Source: Watersipora subatra (Eukaryota > Bryozoa > Gymnolaemata > Cheilostomatida > Watersiporidae). From it: 64,000 bases of DNA. The first letter of the stretch is position 1, and every line of letters starts with the position of its first letter. The translations under genes were made by a program, and so were the position numbers. This document shows positions 45,466-57,246 of the stretch, one piece after another. Under the pieces are notes generated by a model, which saw only the letters and a list, made by a program, of their open reading frames with translations, did not search any database and had not been told where the DNA came from. The stretch is taken from contig NC_088715.1 of the NCBI RefSeq assembly GCF_963576615.1, positions 51,686,007 through 51,750,006 on the forward strand, written 5' to 3'.

Positions 45466-45619
45466 TATGTCATGTCATGTCATGTCATGTCATGTCATGT
45501 CATGTCATGTCATGTCATGTCATGTCATGTCATGTCATGTCATGTCATGTCATGTCATGTCATGTCATGTCATGTCATGTCATGTCATGTCATGTCATGT
45601 CATGTCATGTCATGTCATA
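45466..45619. repeat. TCATG pentanucleotide satellite
   Basis: About 30 perfect units of a 5-bp repeat (CATGT). Frames of MSCHV type through it are artefacts. Confidence 0.97.
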
Positions 45620-48600
45620 CTTCTTAGCCAATTAGCAGAAGTTTCTATTCCAATCTCAGGTATATTCTCATTTACAAACAAGCAACTTGATATTTCTTTG
45701 AAGTCTGTAACTAATTATAGTGATGGAATTTTGTGTCCAATAAAATATCTGGAATGCAAGTAAACCCTGATACGATATACGTCGCTAGCACAAGTGACTG
45801 GATCACAAGGCTATCGGCGGTGAAATAGGAACATACATGCCGAGTACTAAATGTAGTTGCCGGTGGTCAACGCAAGAGCTTAGCGCTGTTCTACTTTCGC
45901 GCAGAGCCACCGGCGAAAGTTTTCCGAAATTCGCTGTGCTGGTGAAGGTCAGCACTTTCGAAACTGCATAGTGAGCGGCCACTTTTATGCGATCATTAGC
46001 GGCTCAGTTTTAGGGGAACATAAGCCACCAAGCCTTGCACCGCAAGTGTTTTACTGTGCAAGATTACCAGAGGATTCTCACAGCCAATTAGGAACCACGG
46101 TTAAATTTAAACTTTCATCAAACTTCACGTTTTAAACAAGTTTATTAAGCAACATCGGAGATTGTAAATGCATGCAAAAAGTTATAGGATTTTGTTTTTG
46201 TGTCATATAGTTTTTCATTAAGATTAAATTTGTATATAACCTAAGCCCAAGACAATCTTAAAATTAGCATATCACTGTTTCATGTCTAGAAAGGTACTAA
46301 TGAGTTGAATAAATAGAAATTGAAAAATAAAAATAATTCATTAGCTCTAATTAGACAACTGGGAACAATTAGAGATTTGTACTATTAAGCTATGTTTTCA
46401 GAAAAAATTATTAAAAAACAATGTTATCCATTGATATGTGAGCACTATTGCTTATTTTTTTAATTTCATTTTGAAACTGTAAGAAAATTGTGTGTAATTT
46501 GATTACAAATGTTTCATCAATTTTAAAAATACTGCTACAGAGATATGTTGTCAGACTATAAAAAGAATGAAGTCAAGCTCAAAAGTTTGCATAACGAGTT
46601 GGCGTTATGGTTTCCATGAGAAGTGAGTAGATATTTTTATGTTTATGAGTGCAATAGCAAAATGAAAGGTGTTGTCAAACTTTTAGATCATTGAATCAGG
46701 CAAAATTAAATTCCATAAAACTATGTATTATTATTATTATTTAAAAAGTAGCTAAAACTCTACTCCTTTTAAGAGCTTTGGAAAAATAGAAACTTTTGAA
46801 GTTTTTTGTTAGCCAAGTCCTACTTTTTTAGTCTTTTTAAGTTGATGAAATGTAAAAAATTGCAATGAAATTGTAAGAGTTACAATCATATTGAATAAAT
46901 TTTTTAAATGGTATTTTGATTTTATGCTTTTGATGGTTATATTCACGAAGTCATCAGAAACATTGCCAAACAAAAGTCCATTGAAGAAACTGCTAAAAAG
47001 GTATGCGACATATCAAGAATTCATAAAAAATTGAGTTTACTTAAAAATTTTTTATGTTTTGAGTTGTCAGTTTGTCATAATAGGCTTGCTGATTCTCTGC
47101 AACTTTGTTTCAAATAATTGCATTTCAATATATTTTAAAGTACAGCAACTCGGTAAGAAAAAAGAAATATTTAACTGACTGAGCAAAGTATAAAATAGCA
47201 TTTAATAAAATTATTTGAAAAACTGAATTACTGTAAAATATAAAAATTACTTCACGTTTATTTTAAGCTTTACTGTAGACAAACTTTAAGAAGAAATTGA
47301 TTTCACTCAGATTTTATTGTTACAAGAGTGCTTATACATCTTCGTTCACATTTTCCTTTATATAAAATTGCTAGATAGCTACAGAATGTATTTACACATG
47401 ACAAGAATTGTACCTAGGAATTGTCTCATCCGTGAATGGCAGTAATAAGGCTGATTAATTTAGAACTTTTTAAACTCTAGTTTACAAGTCACTATGTTTG
47501 TATTGTGCATATGATGTGAATTTGAAGTTACGGAGCATGTTGAGTTACTGCGTAATAAGTATTTCAATTGACATCCGCTTGCTGGGGATTGATGAGGGCA
47601 GACAATTTGTTAATAAAGATAAAAATAAGGTGCCAAAGGTCAGAATTGCGCGTTCTTGTCTGGCTTAGCTGAGCTAAATTTGGTAGAACTTCTTAAATCA
47701 AAATACAAAAAACAGAGGTTGTGGAAAGTGCTTCAAGTGGAGTATCTTGCTCATCATTTACAGGAACCATTTATATATTTTGCAAGCATGACAACTTAAA
47801 TGAAAATTTGCAACGAAACTCGCGTTACTTGCAGGTTTCTACCATTTTCATTTTCTATTTTGCAGATTACTAATGATTGGTATAAACTTAAGGGTTGGCA
47901 CTATTCCCCTTTGAACATATATGAAATAAGTAAAAATCCAAAAAGCCAATCCAAACACGTCTGTAATACGCATATTTTACACTTGAACATTGACTAATCC
48001 GAACCAGACTTTAGAATGGCCATTCACAACTGATATGATTTCTGTCTTACCTACTGCTTGTGAGTCTCTGGTTCATGGTTCCAGTACTGATATTACAAGG
48101 CTCATAGCATAAACAACAGCATCAAAATAACAGCCTTGATTTTTTGTAAACAGGAACTGTAAAGAGTTATCTTAACCTTTACACATAGGAAATAAAGGTA
48201 CTATCTAGTGATACCAAAACATCCTGAGCATGATGAAGCTTTTAAATTATGTTTACTTTAGCAGGCAGCTGGTCAGCAGTTTCAATGTGTTCCTGTTTTG
48301 TTGCATAAACAGGTAACAAGTTAATTGATTGATGCATTGATTGACTCATTGATTATTGTATTGATTGATGGATCACCATCGAGTTCTGTGTCTCAAAAGT
48401 TACTAATCTAGTTCTTAGCCGACTGATGTGGAAAATACCAGAGTGAGTTCTACAGTACAAGTCCAGTTTTGTTTAGGATAATATATCTATATCTATAACA
48501 TATGCCTGACATTATAACAATCATATGAACCATATGAGTGTTGGATCATTAGTGAACTCTATCCGTAACCACATTGTTCTGGTTTGCTAGGAAATATTCA

Positions 48601-48824
48601 TGGTTGCATATGTGTGGAAAATACCAAATTGGAGTTTTTTGGCATTAATACAATTATATACATTTTTGCTGTTTTTTCTTTAGTTGAACATTCCCGAACA
48701 TATTAAAATGAGAAATTGCCATCTAATTCAACAGTAGTTATTAATAGTAGTTATTATTGAAATAGACTGAGCTTAATTTATACTGAATTATTTCAATGGT
48801 CCAGTAAAATAAGTCTTTCGGAGA
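45620..48824. other. no supported gene
   Basis: Low coding potential. A higher-GC patch at 45830-46060 has no clear frame. Possible small exons at 46545-46625 and 46940-47000 have plausible splice-like edges but do not join in frame. Imperfect GATT repeats lie at 48322-48372. Confidence 0.45.
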
Positions 48825-48990
48825 CAACAATAATCTTTTCTATAAGAAGAGCAGTGCTAATCTGTCTATTCATTCGTCTGGAGTCAGAATTCGAGGTTAT
48901 GATAAAAGATTGGTTTCCGCCGAGGCCTGAACTCTTGACATTGAGCTTGGTAGACCAACACTCCAACATCAGCATCAATCAACCAGCTTG
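48825..48990 (-). repeat. tRNA-derived SINE
   Basis: Minus strand: tRNA-like head around 48985-48915 (GAGTGTTGGTCTACCAAGCT, then CAAGAGTTCAGGCC as box B), body, and tail CTGCTCTTCTTATAGAAAAG. It shares the GGTCTACCAAGCT head with 56150-56290. Confidence 0.6.
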
Positions 48991-49859
48991 GAGTGATAAA
49001 GAGTAATTATGGAGACATATACTCTGCACACCTGACAACCTCTCATAGCCCACTAAACTGCTGTGGTTTGAATATGAGTAGTAATTTTACCTTGACTGTT
49101 ATGTTCTAAGCTTTTAAATACTCGTATCTATCCAGTAATTTAGATACAGTGTGTTGCCACTGTAGAGCATACTGACATTCCAGATATAAAAAAATAAAAC
49201 TAGGACACTCACAACTAGAGGTATACATCAAAAGGCTGTGAAATCCTTTATTCTTTTTTACTATCTTGCTTTGTCGATATGAGGTTACACACACCGCTGA
49301 ACCATAAATACATTTCTGTCTGCGCTTGTATAGAGTGCTTTTGTTATTATCTGTGGTAAAAATAAGAATGATGGTTGTCTGGCAGCCGCCGCAGCTGCAT
49401 ATCTAATCCACCTGTTTGCAAAACCCACCTTTCAAAATGTAATTAACTTTGTGTCTACAATCTATTCTAAAAGATATTATAAGTGAGTAAATGAAAAGGT
49501 AAGCACCGGAAAGACAATAATAAAGTTTTCTATATTTTGGTTTTCATCAGTTTTATGACACAGAATGTGACTGTTTGAGTGGCAAATAGTGTTTTTATGT
49601 ACTAAATTGTATGCAACATACAACGATATTTACAGTTGTTCATAAATTTGTAACTTATTAGGAGTATCTTTGGCAGTTGCAATACAAAAACTCATAGAAA
49701 GCTGTTGTACTTGATGACCAGCAACAACCTTTTCTTGATGACACAGTAATAATTAAATATTAATTAATATTATTAGTAATAATTAAATATTAATTATTAA
49801 TGTGTCATCAGCATGATATAAAACTATTATTAATATTGTATATTAAATAATATATCTAT
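48991..49859. other. no gene seen
   Basis: AT-rich. A self-complementary AATAATTAAATATTAATTA cluster lies at 49746-49800. Confidence 0.55.
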
Positions 49860-50070
49860 TCTTCTTTCATTGTTTGCTGTATACTTTTGGGCCTCCTGCC
49901 CCCATCTTTCATTTGTAGTATGATAGATTTTTGTTTGAAGTTTCCTAGTTAGGAGCACTTGTTTCTATGCTGCCATGAGTAGCGACTGTGTTTTGGCAGT
50001 TAGGTCAGCTTTGTTCAGCTGCACATATATCAGGTGGAGAATCCCAACTTCGGATACTTGTGGGTGAGAG
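49860..50070 (-). mobile_element. LINE fragment related to 40502-41481
   Basis: Plus-strand order TTGTTTGCTGTATACTTTTG, GATAGATTTTTGTTTGAAGT, TAGGAGCACTTG, GCTGCCATGAGTAGCGACT, TTTGTTCAGC..CACATATAT parallels 41150-41265 and 41446-41470. An old, internally rearranged scrap of the same LINE family. Confidence 0.6.
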
Positions 50071-52330
50071 TTTTCCTAATTTTACTCTACTTTTTTGGTT
50101 TAATAGCTTCATTTTTATACATTCTATGGTGTCCAATTGGTTGTCAGTTTTTAAAGTTAGCCGACCTATATAGTTAGTGAAATGACTTGAAGGGCAATTA
50201 AACTTACATTTAAAACTGCATTGTTTTTCAACTGTGGTCTGTAGCCTAATTGTTTTTCATAAGCTATCATAAAAAAATACTTTAACATTTTTCATGTTTT
50301 GTATATAATACAGAACTATTTTCTTTAATTGTACTGTAACACAATACATTTTGAATTGCTCTAAAATATCAAGTTTTGTTGAGTTCATGGATTTTAAGTT
50401 TCAAGTGTTTAGATAAAACTACATAGGAGTATAAAAACTTAAATGAAAAAATGATAGCCACAATATTTTTATTGCAAACTTAAATTTCATTTTTTCCAAG
50501 TTTTAATTTTGCATGCTTTAACTAAAGTCTTTTTTAATCTTTCTGAATATAACTTTTAACATAGCTAAACTAAAAAGGTGTTAAAAGGTGCAAAACTATC
50601 AAAAGAGAGTGTCTTAGAGTTGTTTAAAAGTGCAAATACTAAACTGCATCCTTGATATTGTAGTGTCAAATCTCATACAACCAGGAGTAATAAACTTATA
50701 TGATTCAGAACTATTGCAATATTGATAGAACACAGACAAAATGCAACACATTGTAGGTATGCGGCAGCGATGCACCTAATAAAAGACCTCATGGTTATTA
50801 AGATGTTGTAAACATCTATCAAATACTCAGCATTTTGAGGCATCACAGACAGCATGAATTATTGCTACAAATTACACTTTGGCTGAGTGCCAACTATAAA
50901 GTACATGAAGTCCAAGCAACCTTATATCTCGTTACACAATCAACTGGAAAATTTCTTGCGGGGACAACTACTGCACCGCTATGTGAAAATTTAACTTCTC
51001 GTATTGTCATATAAGGATAAAAATGTTGCTAGTTATTTTTAATTAAAATAAATTGTTTTAAAACTTTGCCACCATACCAAATATCACATCCAGAAATTAT
51101 AACCTATCATCAACAGAATGTTTGATTGATAAAACTAATTATTTGCATAACTTATTACCTCAAAGTTGCCACCCAAAGTAACTCAAAGATTGTTTTTACC
51201 TGGTGTAACATACCATTCATCTTTTTTGAAAAATAATTATGTTCCTGTGTTTACTTAAAATAACTAACATTCGACCTGTTCAATTTTATGTCAACCTTCA
51301 AAACTAATCAATCTACCATTATGAGTGATTGTACTCTGTAGAATTGACAAGAATAGAAGTATTTTGGTTTTACATTCAACAATACAATGTATAATTTTCA
51401 AGTAGAGGTTTCTTGCAAATATTATGATTGAAGAGATGAGAAGAGATTGAGTTTACATAAATATTTTTGTCCTTCAAGAGCTCTCAGCTCATAAAAAACT
51501 GAGCAAAAAACATACTTGCTGTGGTTGGCACCAGGTAATTCTGAATCACCAGGCCTTTAAAAAATTCTACCTACGTTACCTACTCTACCTACGTGTACGT
51601 GTAATGACCGTTAAAGTTTTATGTTTAATTAAATCAAGTTGGCAGCTAAATGATATCAAAGAAATGTCCATAACTATTTAGCAGTGGTTTCCTGTTTGTT
51701 TAAGTGCCAATTGGCCGGTAGCCAAGTCAGCCTATCATTCATACATCTCAGTAAACTCACGAGATGTGTGTGAGAAAGATGATACAATCTGTCTAAACGT
51801 CTGCGGCCAGCTGTCATAATAGGTCAAAATTTTAGACAAACACTTTTGGAATTTTACTATGGGTGCCATGGATTTTCTATAAACAGAGGGTAGAAGTTAG
51901 GGGTTTGGACTCCAATTTCTCACATTTTTATTAGAATTTTGGTAGTTTTTGGCTTGCTTAAAGTATATTATGGTACAAAATTAGTACATGATAACTGTGT
52001 CAGATAGGGTCCAGTATCATTGACTAAGCGAAAGTATAGCTATGCATCAGTAAAAGTGATAGTCTGCGATCTTTACAAATTTTGTAATGCTATAGGCTAC
52101 AATAACCAATGGCTTGCCATACAATAAAACCGTTTGAGATGATAAATTTTTTGAATAATATGTTTAGGAGTCATCAATGAAGTGATTCCTATATCAGCCC
52201 ACAAACATGGAGATAATAACTCCAAGGTAAGACGTGAGACTAAATAATAGACTACTGTTAACATTAATCCACTATCCATCTTTTTTTTTGACGTCTTCAA
52301 CTCGTTTGCACATGCGCTCATTTGTGCAAA
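50071..52330. other. no gene seen
   Basis: AT-rich non-coding DNA. Short frames are Phe/Ile/Leu-rich and unsupported. Confidence 0.55.
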
Positions 52331-52517
52331 AGCCGCCATATTTGTAAAAAACGATCGTCATTCTCTTATTTAATAGTATTTTTTGGGATTGTTTTGATAT
52401 AATAATAAAGAAATTGCAAACAAAAGCATCATTCGCAAAAATTCATTGCAAAAGCATCGTTTTTTCAACGATGAAAGTTGTCTACAAAGATGGCGGACAA
52501 CGATAGAATGACGCCAC
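52331..52517. repeat. imperfect inverted repeat
   Basis: GCCGCCATATTTGT with CGATCGTCATTC on the left is mirrored by AAGATGGCGGAC and ACGATAGAATGACG on the right. Possibly a small MITE; no flanking duplication identified. Confidence 0.4.
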
Positions 52518-52849
52518 GAAAAAACGTAGGATAGTAAATTTTTAATGATTTATCACGCTTGCTCCACTTGGTAAATCTTTCATTCACTTGGAATTTATGA
52601 AGTTTAGAGCGATCCCTATTGGTCCATTTGTTGTGTAGACTGTATGTCAGCTGTCTGCCAGAATCAAAGTTTCAATATGAAGTTGTTTTTATGAAAAGCA
52701 TTGAAAGTTTTAATAAAATCTAGAACTTTATAAAGTTAGTGCAGTTGCACCCTATTAATTTTAATTATCGAGAGTTATTCCCCTTTCTGCTGAATGTATG
52801 ACACTTTATTCCAAGTCTGAAACTAAACATACTGTGACTATCCGCGTGT

Positions 52850-52985
52850 GGGATTTGGCACAGGAGCATTTGTGATTGGATGCCCATCCTAACACCAATG
52901 GTTCTTCTATGATTTGAACCACTAACCTACTGATTATATGCCAGCGCACTAACCACTAAACCACAGCTGCTTTGATATGTAACAA
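52850..52985 (-). repeat. tRNA-derived SINE, second family
   Basis: Minus strand: GTGGTTTAGTGGTTAGTGCG (box A region), GTGGTTCAAATCAT (box B region), then GGATGGGCATCCAATCACAA and a short tail. The body differs from the other SINEs in the window. Confidence 0.55.
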
Positions 52986-53431
52986 TTATATTAAAAGTTA
53001 TGATGTAACCTACTACTCATTCAGAATTAACATTTGATTAGAGCTGGTGTTTTCACACCCCTAAAAATAATACTGTTTCGGCTGCTTGTTTTTTTGTACA
53101 AGTAGACTCATACTAATATGCTTGAACTTTAGGAAGCACTTTTTGAGCAGTTTGTTTCTTTTCTAGCGGATGGTCAGTTTTCAAGTTATTAATAAAAAGG
53201 GCACAACTCTTAATTTCATACTCTATCAGTTTGTGGTAATCTGAGAGAGCGTCATGAGCTTCAAGGGTAGTTTGCGCATTGCATGGCACTAAATATTAAT
53301 ATTTATATATTATATCATAATATAGTATATTATAAAATTATTTATGTTATTATAGTATAAATAATATTATATATACTTATTATATCATAATTATAATATT
53401 TATATATTATTATATATCTATATATAAAATA
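52986..53431. other. no gene; AT-rich tract
   Basis: Ends in a degenerate TATTATATATTTATA tract (53290-53431) that is the target of the following piggyBac-like insertion and resumes on its other side. Confidence 0.6.
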
Positions 53432-53435
53432 TTAA

Positions 53436-54368
53436 CCTTTTTGCAGGTGATACGACATTAATGTCATTTTGCGATAGTGATCCTAGTGCGACATTAATGT
53501 CGATATCGTACGACTATGTATTAAGACTTACTATTGGTCTGTGTTCATTTTTCTATTCAATTAAATATTTTCTAAAGTAAAGGAACACACACGAGGACTT
53601 GAATAACTACATCTTAGACATGTATCTTTTTATTTCAACTTGTTTTGGGCAATCGTTATCGAACGCCCTTTCTATGTTTTTTTTTACTCAGTAAGATACT
53701 AAGCCTTTTTATCCCGAATTGATATTTATGCATTACGATCGTTGTCGATGCCCTTTCTATGTGCCTTTTTTACTTAGTAAGATCCAAGCATTGATTTGTT
53801 GTGAACACAAAAACATTTTATATATTAATCATGGCTTCATCTTCCCAACGACCTGCTAGATCAACTCAAAGGGCCCAGTTTGTTTTGGTAGATTATATAG
53901 CTGATGACTTAGACAATGACTCAAATTTTTCTGATGTCAATCTGATGATAGACAGTATGGACTATAGACCACAAATAGACTGTATGGACTATGGATATGT
54001 GCTATGGACTAAGTCCAAACTGTGGCTAATATACATAACAAAGTGTGGTTCTACTTGTAAAATGCTTTATTTGTAATATAAATACAGAATATATTTTATT
54101 CAACAATATAACATTATTGCAACAACAATCAAATTTTTCAATTTTTTTTAAAATTTACATGTGTAAGGGTAGTTTAAATAGCTCAAACAGGCACAAAGGG
54201 TGTAAAACTGTTTGTAAAATGCCTTGTTATATGATACAAACCTATCATACAACCATAGTGTAGCAAAAAAGTATCATTTCAATAAAATTTCAAAATTTTC
54301 ATTTTTTTTTTCAAATTAATTTACCCAGGGCGATTAGAAATAGGCTAAAGAACTCACCTGCAAAAGGG
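53436..54368 (+). mobile_element. piggyBac internal-deletion derivative
   Basis: Flanked by TTAA (53432-53435, 54369-54372). Inverted ends CCTTTTTGCAGGTGA and TCACCTGCAAAAGGG. Subterminal GACATTAATGTC palindromes occur twice (53454, 53499). 933 bp, far shorter than an autonomous piggyBac. It keeps only a transposase stub. Confidence 0.8.
53831..54076 (+). pseudogene. piggyBac-like transposase N-terminal stub
   Basis: From ATG 53831, MASSSQRPARSTQRAQFVL followed by an acidic DYIADDLDNDSN stretch looks like a transposase N-terminus. After about 45 residues the sequence becomes tyrosine- and methionine-rich and ends LWLIYITKCGSTCKMLYL; its Cys pair may be a remnant of the C-terminal Cys-rich end. 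The catalytic domain is absent. Confidence 0.5.
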
Positions 54369-54372
54369 TTAA

Positions 54373-56149
54373 TATTTATATATTATTATATATTTATATA
54401 TAAATTATTAATATTTCATTAGGAAACAGAAGTCAAACAGACTAGTGATATAGCTTAACCTAAGCTCTCCTATTAGTGTACAATGCCCCACATGTACATA
54501 CTATACCCATTGTCGCTAATGTATAGCAGCTCTGTACAGATTTCACTCTATCTAGACATTGTTAGTCTAACTTTGGCTCCTCTAAAATCAATTAAACTTC
54601 TACTATCATTCAAAATTAGTGACCAACTAGCCGAGGATAATTTTAGCTAAAACTTGGGACAATTTACTAGACTGATTTCACTTAGTAAAAATTTCACTTC
54701 AGTAAAAAAAGATTTTTTATGATTAGATTACACAAAAATTTAATAATTTGATGTTTTATCTTGGCTTCCTTTTTGGTTCGGTTCTATACATAGAATATAT
54801 ACATATCTTGTTACTGTTTTGAATTAAGAATAAAATATTGTGCTCATTGACCTACAAATCAATGTTTTTTTTAAACCACAAAAAGTAAACAAACAAATAA
54901 TACAAGTAAAGATTAAGTATTAATTAATAATAGAAAATTGTACGATGGCAAATGAAAAGCAGCAGCAGCAACTTGCAACTAACCATAACTTGGCAAAACA
55001 AGACAATTATAAAATAGTCTATATGTTGTATATATGTATCTCAGAAATAGTAGATTACTAACTTGAAGATTTTTCAAAGGGAAGATAAATTCTAAATACA
55101 AGCAAGAACTTCAAAAGGATATTCTCTTAGAAACAAAAAATCATTAAATTAAAGAAGACCAAATATATTTATATATTTTTAAATTTATTTAAATATATAT
55201 TTTAATATAGTTAAATAACTTGCAAAGGATCAAAATTGGTTAAAAGTAAACAATTATTGGTACCTAAAAACTACAGATAATGGAAAATAAAAAAATAATA
55301 AACCATAAAGAACATAAAGAACTTCCTAAAAAACTGACAATAAAGTAACCTGCAAGAGCAGACAACTTAAAAAAAAAACAAATACAAATACAAAATATAT
55401 TGCAAATAGTAAATGCATTTAAGAGCCCTTCATAAAAGGAATTGAGTCCTGGGTTCATGAAGATTGTAGATTAAAGTCAGAAAAACCAGTAAAAAAGTAG
55501 ATAGTAGGCAAAGTAAGAGAGTGATGACAACATAAGACGCTGCCAAAGAAATATGGGAGTAGCTGACCCAGTGAGGTAACAAGACATACAGGATACAAAA
55601 CTAGAACCGCGAGGAATGAGCATTTTTAGCTTGTTTACCAGATGATTCATTCAATTTACCCACAACTAGAAAGTATTGTTTTAACTATCCAACATTGTGA
55701 TTTGTTTTGTCAAAAATGAGAATTTATTTTGACAGTAATTTGGCCTACTTGAATTACTTTGTAGCAGGAATTGTCTTCACATGCATTCCATTGAGTTGCT
55801 TTGGACAACTACAATCACTGCTTGACGTACTTATACTATGTTTATTTACTGATGAAGCAATTGTTGCTTTTCATCGCTAACAAGGTAACTTTAACTGGAA
55901 CTTTGAGTGCTTCACAGGAAGACTTCTAGCTGTTTACAGGAAATGTGTAATACTTGAATTATCTTTACTCAAAATTAGAGCAGGAAGTTATACTTGCTTT
56001 TTGACAGACTGAACAAAGCTACCAGACATATTCAGCGTGTTATTTGTTATTAGAACTAGTAGTACTCTCTCAGTTCAGTGTGTTATGGGTGATTGTCAGG
56101 TATGTTGATAAAGCACAGATAATAAGTAGCTCCACGACTATTCTAGAAG
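54373..56149. other. no gene seen
   Basis: Strongly AT-rich with TTTATATA tracts (54376-54412, 55160-55215). Short frames on both strands are unsupported. Confidence 0.55.
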
Positions 56150-56290
56150 TGGTTGATTGCAGCAGTTGTTGGAAAGCTGGTCTACCAAGCTGAATGTCGT
56201 GAGTTTAAATCCTGTGGGATGCCATATTTTTTCTTAACCTTTAGCAGCTTCTTCGGACAGATAGACAAGGCTCTTATTATAGTAATGATT
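56150..56290 (+). repeat. tRNA-derived SINE
   Basis: Head GTGGTTGATTGCAGCAGTTG, GAAAGCTGGTCTACCAAGCT, box B GTGAGTTTAAATCCTGTGGG, body with TTCGGACAGATAGACAAGG and tail CTCTTATTATAGTAATGA. Confidence 0.65.
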
Positions 56291-56502
56291 ATTGCATGCA
56301 ATAATTAATGCATGTGGTATGCATTAATTATTGCATTCATTAATTATTGCATGTAATAATTAATGTATGCATCATTTATTGCATGCAATAATTAATGCAT
56401 GTGGTATGCATTAATTATTGCATGCATTAATTAGTGCATACAATAATTAATGCATGCATTAATTATTGCATGCAATAATTAATGCATGTGGTATGCATTA
56501 AA
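56285..56502. repeat. palindromic ATGCATTAATTATTGCAT array
   Basis: About eight alternating copies of TTAATTATTGCATGCAATAA-type palindromes, three of them joined by ATGCATGTGGTATGCAT. It starts directly at the SINE tail. Long self-complementarity allows hairpins. Confidence 0.9.
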
Positions 56503-56604
56503 TCCTAAAAAAACTAAAAGTAAAGTAAGGTAAAAATTAAATCCTGTGGTATGCAATCCAACTACAATGCACTCCACTTATGCTACAGTTTGGTGCATTC
56601 CTTC

Positions 56605-56773
56605 CTACTCTTTCAGTTCCTCCATTGTGAGCTCTTGTTCGTGCTCCCAGAGTGATTCTTTGATGTCCTCATAATCCACCTTTACTTCGTTTTTTTCTAA
56701 CAAAACATGTATTTCCGGGTCACCTTCACTTGCCGTCTTCTCATTGGTCAATACTTCATGTAGGCTCAGTACT
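56605..56773 (-). pseudogene. pogo/Tigger-like transposase C-terminal remnant
   Basis: A 56-codon frame on the minus strand ending in TAG reads NEKTASEGDPE, then VDYEDIKESLWEHEQELTME and ELKE. An ED(I/V)xELLxxHxEELTxE(D/E)L-type ending is typical of pogo/Tigger/jerky transposases. Residues just upstream (56802-56990, QDERVLRLEGNSDASTYKDF) may belong to the same relic. Could also be a domesticated host exon. Confidence 0.4.
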
Positions 56774-57050
56774 CTTCAAGGTACCTGAAGTGTATGTCCA
56801 GTCATTTTTTTAGCCTTCCATATTTTGCATTTCTTTCATAATTAAAAATAAAAAACTTTTTAACAAAAAATTTTGTAACCTCAGAGTTGTGTATGAGGAA
56901 ATCTTTATAAGTAGAAGCGTCACTGTTTCCCTCCAATCTTAGCACCCTTTCATCTTGTCTGTAAATAAGGCTTTTGGTTTGTTTACGCAATTAAAAATTG
57001 ATCCTCACACCTATCACCATTTTGTTGAAATCTTGTATAAGAGTGAGCAA
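56774..57050 (-). other. possible exon-like segment
   Basis: A frame at 56802-56972 follows an acceptor-like TTATTTACAG at 56965 on the minus strand. It is Lys/Phe-rich at its end. Unknown. Confidence 0.2.
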
Positions 57051-57054
57051 AAAA

Positions 57055-57215
57055 GTTGTTTCACATGGAACTTGAACTCGGACTCTCCGGGTTGCAGACC
57101 AGCATACTAATCACCATATTGCTCAGCTGCTCTACTTATTCATGGGATAAGTATACACATACTTATTACTCATGATGATCTCTCACAGCACATGGTGCAC
57201 TGGACTGACAAAGAT
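57055..57215 (-). repeat. tRNA(Cys)-like SINE head with upstream module
   Basis: Minus strand: module GTGAGAGATCATCATGAGTA at 57187-57168, then a tRNA-like head with TGGTGATTAGTATGCTGG, anticodon-loop-like CTGCAAC, and box B GAGTTCAAGTTCC. The module-to-head order matches 21024 and 44752. Confidence 0.6.
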
Positions 57216-57246
57216 ACTATTAATCATATATATATATACATATATA

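Noticed and set aside
46545-47000. Two possible small exons (DMLSDYKKNEVKLKSL; DGYIHEVIRNIAKQKSIEE)
   Set aside because: The first has a good acceptor but is closed by a stop before its donor in that frame. The second lacks a convincing acceptor. They do not join in phase.
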